Positions 36,861 through 48,688 of a stretch of 64,000 nucleotides of DNA are shown here, piece after piece (position 1 is the stretch's first letter; each line of letters opens with the position of its first letter). Position numbers and translations under genes: made by a program. The notes beneath the pieces were generated by a model, which did not search any database, was not told the origin of the DNA, and saw only the letters and a list, made by a program, of their open reading frames with translations. This stretch comes from Cladocopium goreaui (Eukaryota > Sar > Dinophyceae > Suessiales > Symbiodiniaceae), in the NCBI GenBank assembly GCA_947184155.2, contig CAMXCT020006201.1, positions 52,626 through 116,625 on the forward strand, written 5' to 3'.

Positions 36861-37436
36861 CTATTGGGCTCCTTAGTTTCAGTGATGCTCCATCCGACCT
36901 ACTTGGCTTGGATAGAGACCAATACTCAGAGATCAGTGCCTGAAATGTGAATACAGTTGAATCGGATGTTTCTCAATAATGGTACGGTATACCCCTAATT
37001 TTTATAATTACAACATATTACAACAATTTCAATGGAAAACTGCGGATGTTTTAATCATGGAGGTATACCCCTAATTAATACAACCAAAATTCAATGGAAA
37101 ACTGCGGCACTGGATGTTTTGAGGTGCCAAATGCAGTTGCTGTTGGCTAAGCCAGTGGCTGTGTGGATTCAGCAGATTAGGACATTCGGTGTCATCTCCT
37201 GATATCTCCTGATATCTCCTGATCGTTTTTGTCCCGCCTGTGTTGATCAAATCACACAGTTGAGATTTTTCAATATTCAATATTGACCTTGAATATGCCG
37301 AAATGCCCGAAGTTGCTGTATGACATGATTTATGCCAAGCAAACAATCTCAATTCTGAAACTATCTGTTTCTTCATTGTGAATTCTGGGTATGCAGTAGT
37401 TGATTGATGGGTCATTCATCCACAGTCTCTTCTCAG

Positions 37437-37594
37437 TTGGTCGCCAGGTCAATAATCATCTCACCCATGGCGAAGGAATTGCAGAAGAAGGGCAAAGATA
37501 AGGCAGCGATGGAACCAGCGAAATGTCTGGTGTTTCCGGGAATCTTTCCACACCGGGATTTTTTGAGGCCCAGCAATCCGCTCGGCGCTCCAAG
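37437..37594 (+). CDS. Candidate exon, 158 nt, basic protein segment
   Basis: Between TCTTCTCAG and CCAAG|GTTTTC. The open frame reads LVARSIIISPMAKELQKKGK, DKAAMEPAKCLVFPGIFPHR and DFLRPSNPLGAP. Protein-like and longest of the isolated islands. The family is not recognised. A first Met at SPMAKELQ could be a start, but the context suggests an internal exon. Confidence 0.55.
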
Positions 37595-38154
37595 GTTTTC
37601 TTTTGACTCCAAACATATTGTATGATGTGCTTATGGAGTAAGATGTTTGGATGTTTGGATGTGGAAGGCATATTGTATGGTGTTTAAGTAGCTCCATACT
37701 TACTCTACCTTACTCTACAACATTAGTATGATGTGCTGATGTTGATTTGATATGTTCTGTTTTAGACCACTTTTTTTCCACGCGGGATGTGTCAAAAAAT
37801 ATTGGGAGATCAGAACCAGCCTGGGGTCCAGGGAATACCCTGCTACCATTGGATAAGTTTGGGGTCTGGCAAGTTAGAGCAAAGGGGTTTCACTGGGTTC
37901 CAAGATGTGAAACGTTTCCATCGTTGGCTATGTCCCCAGGTTGAACAAAGCTATCACCAGCAGCAAAAGATGCTGGAAGTTTGAGCCCCAGCCACCTGGA
38001 CCATCACTTGACATACAAGCTCAGGATAAAAACACACACACACATGATGAGCAGTTTGACACTTATCGTATCTTATCGTTGCTTGATGGTGAAATGTTGG
38101 CTTATCATATCGTGTAGTTATAATTAACAAAACTAATATATGGGTGCAAGTCAA

Positions 38155-38275
38155 AATAGGAGGTCCGGAACAAGCTCCGGGACCACACCCGTTCCATACC
38201 CCCGTTCCATACCCCCGTTCCATACCTCCTTGAAGGATCCGTTCCATACCTCTGTTCCATACCTCTGATTCATAC
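38155..38275. repeat. CCGTTCCATACC minisatellite
   Basis: GTCCGGAACAAGCTCCGGGA followed by five or six CCGTTCCATACC(C/T) units. Related units recur at about 38850-38915 and 39375-39432. Confidence 0.75.
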
Positions 38276-38279
38276 GTTA

Positions 38280-38440
38280 TGATATATATATATGTATGTA
38301 TTTAATATATATATGTATTTAATATATATATATATGTATGTATTTAATATATATATATATGTATGTATTTAATATATATATATATATATATATATATCTA
38401 TCTATCTATCTGTCTGTCTATCTATCTATCTATCTGAATA
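38280..38440. repeat. TATATG and TATC/TGTC microsatellite
   Basis: ATATATGTATGTATTTAA units then CTATCTATCTGTCTG. Confidence 0.9.
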
Positions 38441-38444
38441 TGTG

Positions 38445-40320
38445 CAGTCTGATTTTACATTTGTACGCGCATACTTGAGCGCACATACATACATGAGTGT
38501 TTACATGCAAGAATACGTTTACTATGCCCAAGCCCTGTGATTGTGTTGGTAAGTCTGTGCCTGCGGCGTTTGTTGTGTGATGGTAGGGATGTGCTTGGCT
38601 GTTGTCAGCTGGCAGTCTAAGAATGGATTGCTTGTAACCCTCCCTCCCTCTCAACCTGTGGCAGGTTTGCGCCTGCACCACTTACAGTTGCTGCCGGCTG
38701 TGGCACAGCTGTGATGTTTGATGGTAGAGATGCGCTTGGCTGTTGCCAGCTGGCAGTCTAAGAATTGCTTGCTGCGCTACTCTCGCTCCAAACTGCCAAT
38801 TTTGATAAAGATGTGCTGCATGGTGGCAGAGCTGTGCTGGAGTCGGCCCCGTTTCGTTCCAGACCCCGTACCATACCGTTCCATACCCGTTCCAGGCCGG
38901 GACCACCCATGTACCATCCCTGACCCACTTCCGGGTGAACAAATGGCAGGTTCTCACATAGACTGCTCCTAAGCCATCCTTTGCGCGTGGGTTTTGGGAG
39001 CCTAGAGTCTTGCTACGTGGGGACACAATCTACCCCATAGGGACCCGGACCTCTGAGTTTTATGGGACCTGCGTGACAGGTCTGAAGCTGAGTGGACAGC
39101 TTCACATAGTAGCCAGTGGATGAGGCTGGCGACCGGTTATGTCCTATCTAGTGCACGAGCACTAGCCATGCAAGGCAAACCTGCGTTGAACAGGTGTACA
39201 ACAAGGATGCCGCGCAGATGACAAGTGAAAATGAGCGGCAGCCAGCGGTAGTAGCTTCAACGCGCATATCCTTGAGATGTATATTATTTACATATATTAT
39301 ACATATATACAGCGTACACATATATTTATACTTACGTACAGCTTATATTTCATCACATTCCAAAGGTCCGGAACAAGACCAGTTACGAAACCCCTTCGTT
39401 CCATACGTCCGGAACAGCGCGGAACGTTCCATACACAATTTTGATTCATAGCCATATATATATATATATTTACATATATATATATATATATGTAATATAG
39501 CGGTAAGAATGGGATTAGTAGCACCATCCACTGTGGGTATCCAATGGTATCCGTATCGACCAAATATCATGCGGATTGGTTAAAACATGCACTGGAACCT
39601 TCCCATTTAAGACGAGAAAAGCATGTGGCTGGAGCCATGTAGAATACCAGGTACCCGAAAAAAAATGTCACGATTTACTAGCAACAATGTCTTGGTTTAC
39701 TACCAAACATCACATGTTTTGTTCCAAACAAACCTTGTTTGTTTAGCACAAGGTTTGTTCTTTCCTTTTTTCTTCTTAGATTGCAATTAAACATGTCCAA
39801 CTGCTTTGCAGGGTCACAAAATCTCCATTCTCAGGGCAATCCATCCAGTCTTCACTAACGTTTCAGTGAATTGAAAAAACATGCCATGTTTTCCATTGTT
39901 TTCCCACTTCAACTTAGTACAACTTTGTTGTTCTTGGAATGGCAGATGATCACAAAAAAAACCTTTTCAGATCTTGAAATCCTGTGAAACATCCTGTAGA
40001 TATGACCGTATATATATATATATGTATATTTAATATGTTTATACATAGAAACCCATGTATATTCATGATTTATTGTTGACTTTCTAGACCTATAAGAAAG
40101 AACAACATCTGTTGAATGGTGATGAATTATCCAAACAAACTCTATTTTTCCGCAAAAGTAATGTGGGAAACCCAATGCCACAAACAATCCGCATTCCATC
40201 GCCATTTTGATGGGTGCTATGTTTGCCATCCCCAGTCATGGCAGTTGTTTATGGCCACCAGGGTTGTCCACATTGCATCCATTGAATTACATTAAACACA
40301 ATTAAATCCTATCAAATCAT
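38445..40320. other. Mostly non-coding stretch with repeats
   Basis: A 40-bp duplication (GCTTGGCTGTTG(T/C)CAGCTGGCAGTCTAAGAAT) lies at about 38592-38625 and 38735-38768. CCGTTCCATAC units recur, and TA runs occur near 39450-39500 and 40010-40040. No supported gene. Confidence 0.5.
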
Positions 40321-40444
40321 GATGTGTATATATATATAATATTATATCTATACATATTATATTGTGTATTTTATACATATGAAACACTTACAATCTATGT
40401 AGTACAAAACCTATATCCCATGTTGATCCACTTTTATCCGCCAG

Positions 40445-40527
40445 GAGTTGGTGGCGGAGAGTTTGCAGGACGTCGAGAAGTTGCTGAAGATTTTGGGGCT
40501 GCCCGTCCTGGGATCGGAGAAAAAAGG
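40445..40527 (+). CDS. Candidate exon, helical protein
   Basis: Follows CCGCCAG|G. The open frame reads ELVAESLQDVEKLLKILGLP then VLGSEKK. A TGA follows at 40568, so the exon should end before it; GAGTCG near 40528 could be a GA donor. A consensus GTAAGT at 40573 lies beyond the stop. Confidence 0.5.
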
Positions 40528-41087
40528 AGTCGACTGGAGTCGAGAGTCATATCCCATAGGCAGCCATTGAAAGTAAGTGATAACTGATAAGTGATAACCA
40601 AACAGATTGGTTTGGAATATGAACTGGTTAGCATCCAGACATATTGAAAGATGCTGGAATGCTGGCTCAGAAAAACATTGAAAGTTGAGATCACGGTTGG
40701 TGTTGGCCATCGAACAGTTGGATTTTGCCCTGCTGAGATTATCTGAGCAGAGGAGTTGTAAAGTTCAATCATCTTAATCTTCGACCTAGTGCCTGTGGGT
40801 TTCTATGAAAATAGGGGACAACCATGGAACACTTAAATTGCCAGGGAAGATCCATGGATAACTAGCCATGGCTGCTGAATCTTCACTGTTGCTGGATCAG
40901 AATCATCGAGATGCCCAGGCCAGTCATCCATTACGTGCAAAAAAATAGTGATGTTATTCCTTGGCATACTGCCAGAGCTACACTGATTGGTGGTTTAAGG
41001 AACATGACTTTTATTTTCCATTTCATATATGGAATAATCCTTCCCATTGACGAACTCATATTTTTCAGTTCTGCAACCACCAACCAG

Positions 41088-41203
41088 TAGAGTTTCTGGC
41101 ATCTCCCGCCGAGGCTTCAAATGACCCCCCGGAACCTCAACAGCTACTGCGACTTCGGCGACCATGGCCAGGAGGCGTTATCTGCTGGGGAGCATGGCTT
41201 GGA
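41088..41203 (+). CDS. Candidate exon, Pro-rich segment
   Basis: Follows CAACCAG. The open frame reads EFLASPAEASNDPPEPQQLL then RLRRPWPGGVICWGAW before a TGA near 41203. It may be a terminal exon or end at an unseen donor. Family unknown. Confidence 0.5.
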
Positions 41204-41232
41204 TGATTATTTTTCGTTAAAGGATTGCAGTA

Positions 41233-41330
41233 CCCATAGGATCCATGGTGCTGGTATATATATATATGCTCACATTTGGGGTATATTGATGGTAAATGTT
41301 ACCATATATAGCATACATGGATCCTATGGG
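41233..41330. mobile_element. Foldback element, family B (reverse orientation)
   Basis: CCCATAGGATCCATGGTGCT ... AGCATACATGGATCCTATGGG; the interior is the reverse complement of the copies at 13464 and 31946. Confidence 0.9.
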
Positions 41331-41341
41331 GTATTATTCTA

Positions 41342-41450
41342 GGGTAAACTAACATAGATGTGGAAAACCCATGGAAAACCCTGAGGAAATTGATCCAAAT
41401 ATGGGTTGGTGGGTCTTCCAGATTCCACATCTATGTTGGTTTAGAGGACG
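41342..41450. mobile_element. Inverted-repeat element, family C
   Basis: AGGGTAAACTAACATAGATG(TGG) pairs with CCACATCTATGTTGGTTTAG(AGG). It starts only about 11 bp after the family B copy. Same ends as 18878-18966. Confidence 0.85.
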
Positions 41451-41675
41451 GTAATCACTGAAAGTGTTGCTTTGAACACCTCTGAGCCAAGAAATTTGGG
41501 TATGTACTGGAACATATGAACCATCCAACATTTTACAACATGGTTGGAGCTTCAAGCACGGATGTTTCATTTATAGAACCAATTCATGTTATATTGGGGC
41601 TTGGAATTGATAAAACTATCGAAAGACTTGAATTTCCGGCTCACAAGACCACGGATTTTGCCCTGATGATTGAAT

Positions 41676-41779
41676 TACCCTCTGGTTATTTAACATAGCT
41701 ATTGAAAATGGTGATTTATAGTGGATTTTCCCATTAAAAATGGTGATTTTCCATAGTTATGCTAGTTTACCAGAGGGTA
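41676..41779. mobile_element. Inverted-repeat element, family A
   Basis: TACCCTCTGGTTATTTAACA ... GCTAGTTTACCAGAGGGTA with interior CTATTGAAAATGGTGATTTA and the matching inverted CCATTAAAAATGGTGATTTT. Confidence 0.9.
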
Positions 41780-41789
41780 ACAATCCACT

Positions 41790-42255
41790 TTTTTGCGGTA
41801 CCCCAATTAAGGCCAAGCAACGGTCTGCCTCTGGGCAGATCGTGGAGCATCAGGGCGGAAAACCAAAATCACTGAGTAGCTGATCCCACCAAAACCGGAA
41901 AGGTCGGTTAAGGGAACATAGCGATTTTTTTTTCTGCTGGTACCCTTGAAATTATGTAATTCATGTGTTTCTTTGGTTGCTTGAAAAAATCCCATCTCTA
42001 CTTATGGGAGTGTCAACATGCTGTTCTGAGCTGCCGGAAAACGTCCGTTGAATCCGCTTGACACCAGTTGATCTATCATATTTATTTGTTTGCCACGATG
42101 TTTGATGGTGAATCACATGAGATATCCACAAGATTTCCCTCTAAAATCAGTTCTTGACATGTCCAAGGAGATTCCGATATGTTCTGATGACATCCCCAGG
42201 GTGTTCCTAGTCCTATGAGATCCCTATAAAATCGAACTGGTTTGAATGGAACCTT
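41790..42255. other. Non-coding stretch, no gene recognised
   Basis: No open frame with coding character on the plus strand; a 62-residue minus frame is not convincing. Confidence 0.35.
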
Positions 42256-42266
42256 CGGATCTCCAG

Positions 42267-42327
42267 GCCTTCAAGGCTCCAGCCGATCCCCCATTGATGC
42301 CTGGTGGAGCAAGTGAGGGACTCCCAG
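42267..42327 (+). CDS. Candidate exon, short Pro/Gly-rich
   Basis: Between GATCTCCAG|G and TCCCAG|GTGGAA, 61 nt. The open frame reads AFKAPADPPLMPGGASEGLP. The splice sites on both sides are good. Confidence 0.5.
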
Positions 42328-42334
42328 GTGGAAA

Positions 42335-42860
42335 TCATAATATATCTACAATTATATATATAATATGTTTATGTACAATATAACAGAATAATTCATGTAA
42401 TATAGTATAATACAATATTATGTAGTAAAATATTACATGATATATATTTATATATAATAAAACTACAACATATAATATGATATAATATGATATATATATA
42501 TATATCATGTAATACAACATATAATATGTGATGTAATATAGCATATTATAACATAATAAAATATAACATAATATACTATACTATAATATACTATAACATA
42601 ATATAATATGATATATATATATAATCATATATAATATGCTATGATATGATAGGATATGATATATGATATGATATGATATGATATGATATAATACTAATAA
42701 TAATAATGATAATAATAATAGTAATAATAATAATAACATAAGATAAACATATGATATAATGTAGCATAATAAAACATGTTTAAAGTAATATTTTATATAT
42801 CATACCATAATACTATGTAATATATTGTTGCATGTATATATAATGTAAAACATAGTTGAA
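42335..42860. repeat. AT-rich block with TATGA and AATAATA runs
   Basis: ATATGATATGATATGATATG and AATAATAATAATA microsatellites; no genes. Confidence 0.9.
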
Positions 42861-43014
42861 CAATGGTAAGTTTCTGGCTTTATCCATGAAGTATTGTGGT
42901 TAACCATTCCTGTAACAGAAGGGATATTTGTGTATGTATGTATTATATTCACCATCAATCAATCATCAGCAGAAGGGGTTTACCATCCAAGTTTGGGGGT
43001 TGCAGTATAATGTA

Positions 43015-43135
43015 TATACATATACATAGATACATATATACATATATACATATATACATATATACATATATACATATATTATCATATATACATATATACA
43101 TATTATACATATTAATATATATATATATATATACA
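43015..43135. repeat. TATACA microsatellite
   Basis: ATATACATATATACATATAT tract, broken by TATCATA, directly before a possible acceptor ATACAG. Confidence 0.9.
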
Positions 43136-43167
43136 GGCTGCTGCGAACAGCAACTTCGAGCCTCATG
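43136..43167 (+). CDS. Candidate very short exon
   Basis: After ATATACAG|G the GC-rich 32 nt read [11 protein letters not shown] before returning to AT microsatellite DNA. The contrast with its surroundings is the main support. Confidence 0.3.
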
Positions 43168-43608
43168 GAAAATATATACATATATAATTACATATATATA
43201 TATACATACACATAATATTACTAATTGCTTGTATCTCATGGGAATTAATCATGAATCTTATGTGGTGTGTGTAGGGAACGGAATCTAACCAGCAGAAATG
43301 GCAAAGAATGGATTTAACCATCAAGACTGAACAATAGGGACAAACTGGGAATTAATGGGGATATGATGGGATATAGAATTAACACACCATAGTAATTTGG
43401 GATGGATATAATAGGCAAGATAGCCTCCTAGCAAACATACAAAAAGCGATGGACATCACTCGAATTTCATGGGTGTCCGGTTCGGACATGATCTACATGT
43501 TTGAATTCTATGTTAGTCTACTAGAAGGTAACCAACAAAATGGAACCCCAGCAATTATATGTGGCTTATAAACCCCCCCTATCAGTTAGTATCAGTTATA
43601 TCTACCAG

Positions 43609-43695
43609 CCGAAGCCTCTTGGATTTCTGTGCAAACCTTAGCTTCAAGGCCCCACCTTGAAGCTGTTTATCGGCCTCGAAAAAAGTCACAGCCAG
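43609..43695 (+). CDS. Candidate exon, unknown protein
   Basis: Between ATCTACCAG and GCCAGG|GTGGGT. The open frame reads EASWISVQTLASRPHLEAVY then RPRKKSQPG. A basic tail (RPRKK). Family unknown. Confidence 0.5.
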
Positions 43696-44099
43696 GGTGG
43701 GTCCATGTTTTGCAGTTGGAAGAAATGATAAGAAACAAAAACAAGTAGTACGTATCAGTGTATTTGATTCTATATGGTGTATGTTTAAGTCCCATGTTTG
43801 TAGCTTGCAATTGATGTCCAGGTGAGGGTGGGTGAACTGGGTGAACTTGGCGCTGCCACAAGGTGAGGTAGCTGGTTATATTATTAGCACTGGAACCACT
43901 GCAGCGGCAATGTTTTTTATTCATGTTCATTTACATGCACATGATTCACATGATTGCAAAGCCCCGTGTTCTCTGACGTTTCCTTAAAACATGTTCTTTG
44001 CAACCCCTAGGTTTGCCCGCGGCCAATCCCGCATATCCTTTGACATGCTCAAATCCCTTCGCAGGGTTTAAGTTTTTTACTTTCCAAAACAACAAATAC

Positions 44100-44165
44100 C
44101 AAAACCCTAAAACCTAAAACCCTAAAACCTAAAACCCTAAACCCTAAACAAAAACCCTAAATCCT
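44100..44165. repeat. Interstitial telomere-like tract (CCCTAAA)n
   Basis: About nine units of CCCTAAA, ACCTAAA and similar variants, i.e. TTTAGGG on the other strand, the plant/dinoflagellate-type telomere repeat. Units are degenerate and flanked by ordinary sequence, so this is internal and not a chromosome end. Confidence 0.85.
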
Positions 44166-44441
44166 GAAAACTTAAAGTCAAAATCACTGCGTATAGCAAG
44201 TGTTTTCATTCATCCTCTGGTGATGATTATATATATCATATTGTTTGGATGTGTTGTTTGAGTGTGGGCGAACCAGGGGGTTGCGGGGAACATGTTCAAA
44301 TGCTATGTTTGCCACCCTTCGAACTACAAAATCGATGCCACATAAATTCTGGTATCCTGGGTTGTAGATTAACATTACCCATTTCCATCAAACACTAGGA
44401 CTTTCCAACTAGTGAATCTTAAACTATGAGTATATAATTAC

Positions 44442-44551
44442 TACCCTCTGGTAAATTAACATAGCTATTGAAAATGACCATTTATGGTGGATTTATATAC
44501 CCATTGTTTCAATGGTGATTTTCCATAGTTATGTTAGTTTACCAGAGGGTA
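44442..44551. mobile_element. Inverted-repeat element, family A, at an exon edge
   Basis: TACCCTCTGGTAAATTAACA ... GTTAGTTTACCAGAGGGTA, with the GCTATTGAAAATGACCATTT interior. The right end's TTTACCAG is a possible acceptor for the open frame that starts at 44546. Confidence 0.9.
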
Positions 44552-44692
44552 AATGTCAACTATAACTTGCAACTACCAGTTTCAGTTGTTCCTGAGGCTT
44601 CCGAAGCCTATCAAACAGCGATGCACGACAGCTGCTTGGGACCCCGGTTTCGAACGGCTTTCGGTCGCCGGGGATGGCGGTGGTCTCAATTT
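44546..44692 (+). CDS. Candidate exon beginning inside a family A end
   Basis: From the AGGGTA of the family A right end the plus frame stays open. It reads RVNVNYNLQLPVSVVPEASE, then AYQTAMHDSCLGPRFRTAFG and RRGWRW. A nearer acceptor (TTTCAG at 44580-44585) is also possible. The GC-rich part 44590-44690 is the coding-like core. Confidence 0.45.
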
Positions 44693-45919
44693 ATCCTATT
44701 GACCTGGGATTTCGTGAGATTTTGGGATTCAAAGGGATATAATTATGAGATTATTACGGGAAATGATGAGATTATAGGGCTATAATTATGGGATATCATG
44801 GGATTGTTATGGGGAATGATGAGTAATATACCCGCTGGTAGAGCTTCACATAGCAAAACTCACAATTTTTGGACAGGTAACGGTAGGCAATGAAAAAAAA
44901 ATGGTTGCCCTCTCACAAACAAATGCGGCAATGAATAATGAGTTTTATACGTAAATCATCTCCAAACGTTAATTTGTTTCTTGCCATGTTTGAGCGCAGT
45001 CCATGATTCGACTGTTGATGATTGGACATTCCTTTGTTTTTTGGGGATACTTCATGTGTGCAGCCATTAGCGGTCCTGGCTTCCCAATAGGTCATATGGG
45101 TTTCTCCGAAACTGGTGGCCGCCATTCGTGGCCATTTTAATAGGGAAGATGTTAACATGTTTTTTCAACCATTGGATGTACCTGTAAAGAGCGTTTTTTC
45201 AGAGAATCCCTGATGAGCCCAATGTACAAACCCGTACGTTTCTGATGGATTGAGACCACCAAGCTAGATCGGTTCTATCTTGTTCTGGACCCTGGGGTTT
45301 CTTGTACCCTGCGGTGGTGTACATGTATACACACCTATCCACATTTATGTATTATACATATACACGCGTATATCCAGTTGTAGTGTGATTTTTGCTTATG
45401 AATTCTATCTAGGATGATGATCCCAATTGACATGCTAACTTTTTCCGATGGATTGACACCACAAACCAGACAAAGTATGCGTTCTTAGGACATGTACTGT
45501 GCGTTTCTATTGTGGTTGCCATTGTTACCAGATGCTTCCGATACAGGAGCTGTGGCTGAAACTGTTGACAAGGGCAGTTGCTAATCGATCTACCCATAGG
45601 TGTGTGTTCCAGTGTGTAAGTAAGTAATATATAAGTTTATTTTAGATCCCAAGCACATCATATTATGTTTTTTTTTAAATGTAAATATGTATTAATATAT
45701 ATATATATATTGAATAATTATAGCAATGATTGTAGCAATCCCAAAAATATGGAAGGATCATATCTTAAAAGAAACTGGGAAAAATAAACCAATGCCGCAT
45801 CATTTTCGGGGTTACTATGCATAATAATAGTGGTTAATAAGAGTACTTAGACGATCCAAGTACTCTTGAAAATGGACTGAAGTCACATATGTGACCACAT
45901 CTTACATCATTTGTCTAGG

Positions 45920-46026
45920 TACCCTCTGGTAATTTAACGTAGCTATTGAAAATCACCATTGAAACAATGGGAAAATCCACTATTAATGGTCATTTTCAAT
46001 AGCTATTTTGACAAAACCAGAGGGTA
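45920..46026. mobile_element. Inverted-repeat element, family A, at an exon edge
   Basis: TACCCTCTGGTAATTTAACG ... TTTGACAAAACCAGAGGGTA, interior in the opposite orientation to 41676 (ATCACCATTGAAACAATGGG). The right end precedes the coding island at 46021. Confidence 0.9.
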
Positions 46027-46161
46027 CCTGCTGTAGCAAAGCTGGCGCCATGTTGCCTTTCACGGCGTTGCCTGCTCTGCCGCTGAATCGTCCCGACAGC
46101 GCGCGGGGACACGGCACGCCGCGGGAAGTGCAGCGCCTACCCTTGGGACAGTGGCTGAAGG
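46021..46161 (+). CDS. Candidate exon, 47 codons, unknown protein
   Basis: GC-rich island. If the acceptor is the AAAACCAG of the family A element, the open frame reads GTCCSKAGAMLPFTALPALP, LNRPDSARGHGTPREVQRLP and LGQWLK, ending at a GT donor (AAGG|GTGGGT). An alternative acceptor is TGTAG at 46034. Clear codon-like composition; no family recognised. Confidence 0.55.
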
Positions 46162-46799
46162 GTGGGTTCTACTTGGGTCATACCATGTCATACCTGGTAA
46201 CTGGGATATAGTGGAGACTACATGACTATAAGGAATTATAAGGACATATATGGATATATTATATATAGTATCTACTTGATGTCTCCAAACTGCGATATTT
46301 TACGTAGGAGATTCATGGAACAGAAAGGGACGCTCTCAGTCCCCACGTTTCTCAGTCCCCACGTTTCTCAGTTCCCACGCTTCCACATGTCTGGACAGAC
46401 GACGTGACAGATTACATATGAATCTTTGTTAGGAAAAATGTTACGTCTACGGAATTCATGCTTATGAATCTGTAGTGTCACTAACAAGCAGACTTGAGGA
46501 ACACCTGACTCTGATTATATTTCTAATTCACAGGAAAGAAAGAGCCACACAGAAAACAAACATTTTTTTTTGGGGGGGGGGCTGACCCCCCCTTTACCTC
46601 TCCCAAGACGGCCTATAGAGCAAACCCAGATATATTATTTTCTTGTCGTGGAGCTTCTTACATTTGTGTTCTGTTCTTGTTCTTGTTTCTTGCTATTTTT
46701 CTTGTTTCTGTGGATATCTCATATGCTTACCTGATGCGTCCTGATAATTTGCTTTGAAGAGTGTTTGCAAACGCAACGGACAGGCGTATAAACTAACAA

Positions 46800-47170
46800 G
46801 GTAGACATACCATAGAAATCCCATAAGAACCCAGTGGAAATCATATAAGAATAACATATGAGACTGTAGCAGATAACATGGCCCAGAGAGCCACCTAGAG
46901 CTACCAAGATAGCCCAGCTAGGGGAGGGGAGGAATCATCTGAAAATATCATAGATATAACATAGAATTAGTATAGGTACCACAAAGAAATCCCATAAGAA
47001 TATCATAGATTTCCCTCAGACATCTCATAGGAATTCCATAGAAATATCATAGACATACCATAGAAATCCCATAAGAACCCAATGGAAATCCCATAAGAAT
47101 ACCATACGAGGCTGTAGCAGGCAAGATGGCCCAGAGAGCCACCTAGAGCCACCAAGATAGCCCATCTAGG
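46800..47170. repeat. CCATAGAAATCC words and a 55-bp duplication
   Basis: The CCATAGAAATCCCATAAGAA word family of 26 kb returns. A segment with ATGGCCCAGAGAGCCACCTA and GAGC(C/T)ACCAAGATAGCCCA is present twice, near 46865-46920 and 47108-47170. Related inverted words (CTCTCTGGGCTATCTTG) follow at 47336-47600. Confidence 0.8.
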
Positions 47171-47885
47171 GAGACACTGTCCTGTCTCCTATTCTGTTTG
47201 ATTGGTCTCTGCCCCATAGTAAGCAGACTGGGATCCCCTCCATTGCTTCGATATCCCATGGCCTTGACAAGAAAACAAAAGGAGAACAGGTATAAAGGGA
47301 ACACGAAGAATAAGATGAAAAAAAATCTGGATGGCTCTCTGGGCTATCTTGCCTCAAGCAATGTCATCTGTCTCTAGGTGCCTCTCTGGGCTATTTTGTC
47401 TATTACAATGTTGTCTGTCTCCAGATAACTCTCTGGGCTATCATGTTGGCTGCACACTCGTCTGTACCTTGGAGGCTCTTTAAGCCATTGAGTCTTCAGC
47501 CTCATCCTTGTCCGTTACACGTGCATCTGTCTCTTGGCAACTCTCTAGGGTATCTTGTCTGCTAGAAAAGTCATTTGTCTCTAGTTGGCTCCCTGGGCCA
47601 TCATGCATGCAATCATACTTGAATGTTCAACCAAATAAGGATCACGATCCATATTCTGCAAAAGGTCAAAAAAAATTAAATAACAATATCTATAAAACGC
47701 CAATAAATAGAATTATATTCACGATACTTCTAATCTGTAGTTCAGCTGCAACAAATTCCGGATCGCTTGTCACACTGCCAGCATCCACTCATGCTGTTTG
47801 TTGATTCTGACTGTGCTTTCTCATGTGCAGTCTGGCTCTGCATATCGCTCGCTCTATAAACTTGTGTAAAAGATTCTTCGAAGCA
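47171..47885. other. Non-coding stretch before the large transposon gene
   Basis: Several TCTCTGGGCTATCTTG(T/C) words. No terminal inverted repeat of the outer transposon could be identified by eye. Confidence 0.35.
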
Positions 47886-48270
47886 ATGGCCTCTGGACCA
47901 CCTCCTATGCTTTCCGATACCCAGCGTTCCATGAAGAGGACAATGGCGCGAGATGGGATGGTGCGGAAATATGACGAGATCATTCTGCGCTATGCCAATG
48001 TTCAACCTTTCATCCCTCGCGTCGATGACATCGTGCCAAAGAACATCTGGGAACGACAAATGCAACGAGCCAGAGAGCTGTTACGTTCCATCCAAGTCTG
48101 TGACGAAGAAGGCCGTCGGCAAGATCTTCACCGCATCGTTCGCCGACTTTGCCCATTCGAGGTCGATGAGCATGCTCGTTTTCGTCCGATGTTACCTGAT
48201 CCCGCTGATGACTGTGCAGATAGTGAATGGATCAATGCCAATCTTCTTTTCTTGCAATTAGTATGGACTT
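47886..48270 (+). CDS. Outer transposon gene, first coding segment
   Basis: Open from an ATG at 47886 and protein-like: MASGPPPMLSDTQRSMKRTM, then IILRYANVQPFIPRVDD and a basic helical region RARELLRSIQVCDEEGRRQD. Codon use matches the later segments of the outer gene and not the nested genes. It ends at a TGA at about 48270, but the true exon end is probably earlier, since the last residues lose coding character. No domain recognised. It may be a separate small protein or the N-terminus of the large one. Confidence 0.5.
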
Positions 48271-48688
48271 GATCGTCTCGGGCGATTGTTCCAGTGATGC
48301 CACATTTATGAACACGTCATGGAAAGACGTATCAGCATATGTCTCTCCGTGCTAGCGATTGGACTTGGATGGTCGGAAAAGAAATTACGTGCACTCTGTC
48401 TTGTGTTGCATGTTGTCTTCCAAACATTCTCGAAACTCTGCATTCATCATTGCATGTCAACATTGGCAGCCGCATTTTTGATTTGTGTTAGATGTTGTCT
48501 TTCGAGTGTTCTCGACTGTCAGCATTCATCTTTGCCTGTCAAGTATTGGTCCGCATATTACTTATGTGCGCATGAACTTCGACAGTCTCGTCGATCATGT
48601 TTGTGTTTCATATGTTTACTCTCCCGCAGCACGCCTGACCAGCTCACGAACTTCCTAAGTTTTGTCTTTTGTGCGTCCATCGTTGCTC

